Assembly (NCBI GenBank): GCA_018398765.1
Contig: JAHBMJ010005731.1
Span: 1-64,000, forward strand
Direction of reading: 5' to 3'
From: Chromera velia
Taxonomy: Eukaryota > Sar > Chromeraceae
Length of the DNA: 64,000 nucleotides
Shown here: positions 59,022-64,000 of the stretch, piece after piece
Numbering within the stretch: position 1 is the first letter of the stretch
Layout of the letters: each line of letters starts with the position of its first letter
The notes under the pieces: generated by a model
Told to the model about the DNA's origin: nothing
The model's database searches: none
What the model saw: only the letters and a program-made list of their open reading frames with translations
Position numbers and translations under genes: made by a program

Positions 59022-59446
59022 ATAGATAGACTGATTGTTTGACTGACTGACGCCTCCGCAGCTCTCCGCAATCCACAAAAATCGAGCACCATGAGAGCCT
59101 CGGTCACTTCTCTATCCCTCATGCGGACCATCTGCTGCTCCTCCTCTTCCTCTTCCTGTTCGTCAACCCCCGAAGAAGTTATCCCACGCATGGAGTCTAC
59201 ATCCCTTCCATGCCCACCCGCAACTTCCACCCCGCGGGATTTGAAAGACAGGGACAGGGAGAGAGACTCCCCATCCTCTCCCACATCGCTCATCATATCC
59301 TCGTCTCCGTCTCCCTGGCCGTCCCCCCCCTTCCCACAGCGTGCGGCGGTCGGGAAAGAAGAGGGAAAGGTGGGCTCGAGTTGAGCCAGCTTCACCTCGC
59401 CCCCCGCATGCGAATCGGCTCGCGGGGGGGCTGAGTCCTCTTCCAT
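45129..59446 (-). CDS. TPR protein, probable anaphase-promoting complex subunit 8 (CDC23-like), with long disordered tail
   Basis: Minus-strand phase-matched exons: 59446-59052, 58726-58375, 57932-57765, 57136-56278, 55414-55297, 54343-54080, 53906-53860, 52873-52798, 52476-52069, 51551-50827 (contains the N gap), 50165-50107, 49029-48852, 48448-48242, 47282-45129. Exons 5-8 are the least certain. CDC23 hallmarks are VLMEAKASLDLRHFCRAAAC followed by HPVAAFLSVYSKWMDAQKLW; ALCESVWMFPLNVSAWTELS; GDAAKALEAASAFLSLNEAN followed by VSALMLAGELLL; FWRASRSAPWRSEPWGAFAQ; and AVQRAEGEAVACLAVAWKLT. CDC23 is a tetratricopeptide scaffold of the cell-cycle ubiquitin ligase APC/C. The repeats also resemble APC7, so subunit identity is moderate. 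Charged low-complexity inserts split the repeats, and the last exon adds 717 residues rich in Ser, Pro, Gln and Arg. The reading frame differs on the two sides of the gap. Confidence 0.65.
47310..47900 (+). repeat. (CAAT)n array in a CDC23-like intron
   Basis: About 590 bases of CAAT repeats with interspersed CAAC and CCAT variants form higher-order blocks; for example, a block with AACCATTCAATCCATC recurs four times. It occupies most of the intron between 48242 and 47282. Frames across it read Asn-Gln-Ser repeats and are not genes. Confidence 0.95.
49019..49150 (-). mobile_element. Palindromic splice-site insertion, copy C
   Basis: A 39-base segment (49019-49057) containing the acceptor and first bases of a CDC23-like exon on the minus strand recurs at 49112-49150 with one mismatch. 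The 54-base insert between them (49058-49111) is itself an imperfect palindrome about 51 bases long, with roughly 80 percent of positions self-complementary. It contains GATTTTCATGCAAAATAATT and CTGTATGAACATAAATG. It matches the inverted ends of the inserts at 14599 and 37604. The phase-correct exon begins at 49029. Confidence 0.8.
49850..50065 (+). repeat. 42-bp minisatellite
   Basis: Five near-identical copies of a 42-base unit contain ATGTTTTCT, a run of about 16 A, and GAGACAGAACG. It lies in the CDC23-like intron between 50107 and 49029. The plus-strand frame MFSKKKKKRDRTKK is a repeat artefact. A 16-base G run ends at about 49834, just before the array. Confidence 0.9.
50435..50795 (+). 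repeat. (GAAA)n/(GAAC)n array
   Basis: GAAC repeats (about 50438-50465) lead into a long imperfect GAAA array with AATG and AGAG variants. It lies in the CDC23-like intron next to the exon end at 50827; on the sense strand it reads TTTC. Confidence 0.9.
50912..51189. other. Assembly gap (278 N)
   Basis: A run of N lies inside a CDC23-like exon, next to an 11-C homopolymer at 50901-50911 that probably broke the assembly. Coding frames on the two sides disagree, so the true gap length is not 278 or it hides an intron. Confidence 0.99.
51794..51857 (+). repeat. (GC)n(GT)n alternating tract
   Basis: About nine CG units are followed by about 18 TG units, in the CDC23-like intron between 52069 and 51551. 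It is purely alternating purine/pyrimidine and mirrors the tract at 26758-26812. Confidence 0.9.
55715..56100 (+). repeat. (TTTC)n/(TCTG)n array, antisense to the host gene
   Basis: A long TTTC array with TCTC and TCTG variants lies in the CDC23-like intron between 56278 and 55414. Unlike most intronic arrays here, it is purine-rich (GAAA) on the sense strand. Confidence 0.9.
57255..57450 (+). repeat. (TTTC)n/(TTCC)n array, antisense to the host gene
   Basis: An imperfect TTTC/TTCC array with a (TC)n core lies in the CDC23-like intron between 57765 and 57136. It is another exception to the sense-strand pyrimidine bias. Confidence 0.85.
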
Positions 59447-61018
59447 CAAGATGGCTGCCTTCGGTCTCTCCTCCGTCCCTCCCTTCTTTCCAGGGTCCCG
59501 GGTTACCGCTCCTCTTGCTTCCTTCCTTGCACAAACGAAAAAAAAAAAAGGAGGGGGGGAACATCAAGAGAAGAGACAGGCACACCGACATGCAGGCACG
59601 GTCACGACATCCTTGTGGCGCTTCTTTCCTCTCTGACTCCAATCCACAGACAGAAGAAGGGAACGGTCGACACGTATCGACAGCCTAGGAACGGTGGGAA
59701 TGGTCGGAAGAAAAGAAAAGGTAGGAAGACAGGAGGGGCAGAAAACAAGAACACAAATACAGATGAGAAAAGGTGGAAAATAACAAACCAACACAAGCAC
59801 AAACGCGCAGATGGATGGGTGTATGGATGGATGGATGGGAGGGAGGGAGGGAGGGAGGGAGGGAGGATGGAATGAACGAATGAACGAACGACGAAAGAAA
59901 GGAAGGAAGGAAGGAAGGAAGGAAGTAAGGAAGAAAGAAAGGAAGAAAGCAAGCAATTCCGGAAGGAGAGGAAGGAAGGAAGAAACAAGGGAGGAAGGAA
60001 GGAAGAAAGAAAGGAAGAAAGCAAGCAAGCAAGGAAGAATGCAAGGAAGGAAGGAAGGAGAGAGGGAGGAAGGAGAGAGGGAGGAAGGGCACGAAGGAGT
60101 AAACGATAAAATTCTTTTTTTTTCACGCAATCCAGTTTAAGGTGGTTGGGGGAGGGCAGAAAGCCTGATAGACCAAACGTGCAAGGTTTAGCGAGCTGTC
60201 AGGATTGGAAGGGAGCCGGCAGAATAGACGAAGGGGGCGGAGGAGGTGTGCGGGAAAGAGATCGGTGGAAGGAGACGGTGAGACAATAAGGAATATCTCG
60301 TCTCCTCTTCCCAATCCTCTTCTGTTCTTTCGCTTTATTTTTCTCCAATCGCTATCCTAGTCTCTCCGACACACCTCAACAACTCCGTGTGCCACTGATG
60401 CACGGAACCCGAGTGCCAAACTCTCAAACTGTCGGCACCGGGCCTCGCGGTCCCTCCTGGATGCACTGGTGGCCACAGCAACAGAAAGGAGCGAAGAAAG
60501 GTTCTCGAGGGTCAACGCCAAACGGATTGCACAAAATCCCACAGACTGGATTTGGGTATCGTCAATCTAAATGCATTGTGAACAGCATTGAATTATTGAT
60601 CTGTACGTAACGAGAGGGATCGATTCAGAGGAATTGAGAGGCTCGCAAACATCTCGCAAACTGAGAAGATTTTTGTGTTTGCGAGGGCATGAGTCTTCGG
60701 CCTTGGCATGCATGGGAATTGCATGGCCCGCGCGCGCGTTGCAATTCCGGGCCCAGGCGTGAAATGGGACCCCGGCCATGCATGCATTTCGACCCCGCGC
60801 GCGGCGACTGCAGGTGGCCGTCTCCACGCGGCTGCCGGCCGTCTCTGAATTAAGAAGTTTCGTCATGATCGATCAGATCAAAGACACTTCGTGCGTCGAG
60901 AACCGTGCTCCACAATAAGGTAAGGTTTATCCTAGGTGTAGTCGTCAAGGAGAGTTTTCTCGTCCGAACTCCTCAGCAGCAGCGCACACTTCGACTTCCG
61001 TTGAATCCAGTAATCAAC
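59447..61018. promoter_or_regulatory. Divergent intergenic region, CDC23-like and LHC genes
   Basis: The region holds both promoters and 5' leaders. Positions 59810-60090 are purine-rich (GGAT)n, (GGGA)n and (GGAA)n repeats. Positions 60360-60600 contain mixed-composition sequence with short frames but nothing recognisable. Positions 60700-60850 are GC-rich (CCCGCGCGCGCGTTGC, CCCCGCGCGCGGCG). A GTAAGG at 60920 with a CTCAG near 60976 could be a short 5' untranslated intron of the LHC gene, but this is weak. Confidence 0.4.
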
Positions 61019-61717
61019 ATGAAGCTTGCCGCTGCTACCGTCTGCGCTTTCGCAGCCGTCTCCGTTGACGCCTTCACCCTCGGGGGAGTCAAACCCGTGG
61101 CCCGCTCTGCCCGGTCGGACATGAAGATGTCTCTTGATGACGCTCCTGGCGCTGGCCCTGCTGGTTTCCCCGGCTTTCCCGTCTTCAACCCTTTCAAGCT
61201 CTCGGAGGACGACGAGAAATTTAAGGAGTACAGATTGAAGGAATTGAAGAACGGCCGTCTCGCCATGATCGGCTTTCTTGGCCTCCTCTTCACCGCTTAC
61301 GGCGTCCGCTTTCCCGGCAACCTGAACTCCAATTTTGTCCTTCCCTTCAAGCAGGATGGTCCCACCTTCGCCTCCCTCCCGGGAGACTTCGATCTGTTCT
61401 CTGCTCTCAACCCCCTCGGCTGGCTCCAGGTGAGACCGCGGGTGTAGGTGTAGGTTTGTGTCGGGCCGGCCTGCCTGCCCGTCCATGAGCCTGTCTGTCT
61501 GCCTGTTTGCCTACCTGCCTGCCTGATTTCGTGCTTGCCTTCCTGCTTTCATGCTCGCCTGTCTGCTTTCATGCTCGCCTGTCTGCCTGCCTGCCCGCGT
61601 TCCTGTTTGCCTGTCTTACTGTCTGCCGGCTTGGTCTCCTGCTTACCTTCCCGTCGACTTGCCTTCCTACCTGGCTCGTGCAAGCCCGTCCTGTTTCTCT
61701 TCAGAGTCCTTTGTCAG

Positions 61718-61752
<35 letters not shown>

Positions 61753-61814
61753 GCCTGTCTGTCTGTCTGTCTGTCTGTCTCCCTGTCTCTCTGTCTTGTC
61801 TGTCTGTTTGTCTG

Positions 61815-61862
<48 letters not shown>

Positions 61863-62825
61863 TGTCAGTCTGTTTGCTGTCTTGTCAGTCAAGCCTTCCT
61901 CTCCGTCCCAGGCAGCTGTGCATGGGGTTCATTCATTCGTTCATTCTCTCATTCATTGATTCATTCCTTTCTTTCTTCCTTCCTTCCTTGCTTCCTTTCA
62001 TCCATTCGTCCATTCATTCATTCACTCATTCATGCTTTCATTAATGCATTCATTTATTCCTTCTTTCATTCTTTCATTCATTCATTCGTTCATTCTCTCA
62101 TTCATTCATGCTTTCATTCATGCATTCATTAATACATTCATTCTTTCATTCATTCATTCTTTCATTTATTCCTTCTTTCATTCTTTCATTCATTCATTCT
62201 TTCATTCATTCATTCTTTCATTCATTCTTTCATTCATTCATTCATGCATGCATGCATTCATTCATTCATGCATTCATGCATTCATTCATTCATTCTTCCA
62301 TTCATTCATTCATTCATTCATTCATTCAGTTCTGCATTCATTCTTTCATCCATTCATTCATTCATTCTTCCTTTCATTCATGCATTCATTCATTCAGTTC
62401 TGCATTCATTCTTTCATCCATTCATTCATTCATTCATTCAACATGTCAGATAGAGTCTTGCTGCGGGGAACGCCCAAGAATCTGTTCGTCTTTCTGTTCC
62501 CTCCTCACACCTAGCTTCGTTGCTTGCTTCCGCTTCCACTGAGGGAGGCCCTTTGTTTTGCATGGGGGTCCTTCCTGCCTGCTTGTGTGTCTGCCTTCAG
62601 GTGATCTTCTTTGTTGCCCTTATGGACCAGGGGTACTACAAGCAGACCGACCCCGATGAGTGCGCCCCCGGGATCCTCTACGGAAAGCCCGAGGATCCCG
62701 AGGTCTACGCAGAATACAGAGACAAGGAGCTCAACAACGGCCGCCTGGCTATGGTGGGCACCCTCGCTCTCCTCGCACAGCACTTCATCGGGGGATCGAA
62801 GTCCTTCCCCTACCTGGAGAAGTAA
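61019..62825 (+). CDS. Light-harvesting chlorophyll-binding protein, FCP/LHC type
   Basis: Two exons, 61019-61429 and 62601-62825, joined in phase 0 (GTGAGA donor, TTCAG acceptor), give 211 aa. It is a plastid antenna protein that binds chlorophyll and carotenoid in the thylakoid membrane. Residues 1-18 form a signal-peptide-like leader ending VDA, followed by F19, the AF-type junction typical of plastid import in red-lineage complex plastids, then a transit-like region. Helix 1 begins with [20 protein letters not shown] (71-90), helix 2 is [17 protein letters not shown] (131-147), and helix 3 begins with [20 protein letters not shown] (176-195). The paired E-x-x-N-G-R-L-A-M motifs carry the Glu-Arg pairs and chlorophyll ligands of the family. 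Length is normal for an FCP-like protein. The single intron cuts just inside helix 2. Confidence 0.95.
61430..62600 (+). repeat. LHC intron filled with (CCTG)n, (TTTC)n, (TCTG)n and (CATT)n
   Basis: The 1171-base intron is nearly all tetranucleotide repeats: CCTG-like to 61660, TTTC then TCTG at 61719-61865, and CATT with variants at 61928-62440. Within the CATT block, a longer unit (TTCATTCAGTTCTGCATTCA) is repeated at about 62323 and 62390. No coding content. Confidence 0.9.
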
Positions 62826-64000
62826 AGAAAGAAAGAAAGAATCTGCGGCAGGAGTCAGAAAGAAACACGCACACACTAGCTCCACGCGAGGCCGCCTGTA
62901 TCAGGCAGCAGGTGGGAGAGGGGCGTGCATCCATCCATCCATCCATACATCCAGTCGTTCGTTCGTTCGTTCGTTCGTTCGTTGGAACCTTCAAACGAAC
63001 TACATGCCGAGCAAGAACTTCAAGCAAGCAGGGCAGAAAGTTGACCGAGGATTCGATTCAGTGACTGCTTTCTTGACTCAGACAGCGGGAGGGAATTAAG
63101 GGGGGGAGCAGTGTTGGTTCCTGGAATTAAGGGGAACGGGGGGGGCTGACTGACTGACTAATCGGGACAAACGATGGAGGACCGTGACAGCTTTGATCGA
63201 GAGGAACTGCATGGTGCGTCTCCTCAGCCGAGCTCTCGCCTGCCTGTCTGCCTACGTCCGATTGCTGACGTTGCTCCATTCCCGACCAGTCCGCTCGAGC
63301 GAAACGCAGTCTGACATGCCAATCGAAGTTTAGCTTAGTAGAGGACCTTCTTCTCCCCCCGGGCTCCTTCCTCTGATCGAAGGAATTTGAGACTGACCCA
63401 AAGAAGAGTGTCGCCCCGTGGGCTGTCGGTCGAAGAAAGGAAAATGACGAAGATATGAGGGAGGAGCGAGCCCGGGATGTGTATCCGATACTGTTTCTGC
63501 GTTCTTTTACTAGTTCTTTTACCGATCACTTAATTTGCATTTAGGGACATCCAGGGTTGCATGCAATAAACTAGGCAATAAAATCTGTAGTAAAATATTT
63601 GTTATGCGAGATTCTGTAATATATCATAATCTAGATCAGAACATATCGTATAATTGATATGTGTAACATTGGATTACTATTGTAGCCTCTAGTTAGTACT
63701 GCATGCATTACTATGTGAAACTAGATATGAAATAATCGATGATCACTGTAATAATATGCAGTGTAATTCGATTCTAAGAAGTAATCAGGTGTGATTTAAT
63801 TTGATCTAGGATTCAATTAAATTTGATTTGAAGATAGATTTAACTTTAAATAAATTTTATAACTGTTTGAGAAGATTTGTCTAGATGGTGTACTACTGTA
63901 CATTAGACCCCCTATCAAATCTAGATCAAATCTGGATCAAATTTATTTTTCAACCTTTAATCTAAGCTAGAATCTGAGCTGATTCTAGAACCGGTTGGGG
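62826..64000. other. 3' flank of the LHC gene and AT-rich right edge
   Basis: Positions 62826-63120 probably include the 3' untranslated region, with AAAG, CATC and GTTC repeats. Positions 63120-63530 are mixed and hold no convincing gene. From 63530 the sequence is strongly AT-rich, with repeated ATTTGATTT- and TCTAGATCA-like words, and no coding frame is visible. Confidence 0.5.

Noticed and set aside
60389-60610. Possible transposase fragment (plus frame with ATERSEERFSRVNAKRIAQ)
   Set aside because: The resemblance to hAT-type ends is too weak and the flanking frames are broken. No terminal repeats were found.

Overview
This window looks like nuclear DNA of a photosynthetic eukaryote with a red-lineage complex plastid. 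Genes are split by many GT-AG introns, most 3' splice sites read (C)TGCAG, and introns and spacers are packed with tetranucleotide repeats (TTTC, TCTG, CATT, GTCA, CAAT). Three genes point to the lineage: a fucoxanthin/chlorophyll a/c-type LHC protein with a signal-peptide leader and an AF cleavage motif; a nicotinamide nucleotide transhydrogenase fused in beta-then-alpha order, as known from apicomplexans; and an LMBR1-family membrane protein. A chromerid (Chromera-like photosynthetic alveolate) fits best, but this is an inference from gene content and style and was not tested by any search.

Layout: (1) 1992-4538, minus: orphan protein with Cys/His-Gly zinc-ribbon-like repeats and an acidic repeat tail. 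(2) 5307-7400, plus: orphan protein with a globular N-terminus and a low-complexity tail. (3) 10850-22486, plus: ten-exon orphan of about 2011 aa. (4) 23720-28299, minus: LMBR1-like protein, seven exons, 581 aa. (5) 29249-39108, plus: NAD(P) transhydrogenase, fifteen exons, 1090 aa. (6) 45129-59446, minus: TPR protein most like APC8/CDC23, about fourteen exons, interrupted by a 278-N assembly gap. (7) 61019-62825, plus: LHC/FCP antenna protein, two exons, 211 aa. LMBR1/transhydrogenase and CDC23/LHC are head-to-head pairs. AT-rich blocks near 1-1250, 9600-10250, 22490-23450, 43500-45110 and 63500-64000 separate gene blocks. No rRNA, tRNA, CRISPR or complete transposase gene was recognised.

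Exon models were built by hand: splice sites were chosen so that phases match across every junction. For the transhydrogenase, the LMBR1 protein, the 2011-aa orphan and the LHC protein the summed exon lengths are exact multiples of three. No transcript evidence was available.

The most unusual signal is a family of short palindromic AT-rich inserts (about 54-97 bp). There are three copies, in three different genes, each sitting exactly at a 3' splice site and each flanked by a 36-48 bp direct duplication of the acceptor and the start of the exon. This resembles introner-type intron growth. A second global pattern is that many introns begin with a tandem tetranucleotide array that iterates the 5' splice site itself (GTCA, GTGA, GTAG, GTTG, GTCC or GTCT repeated).
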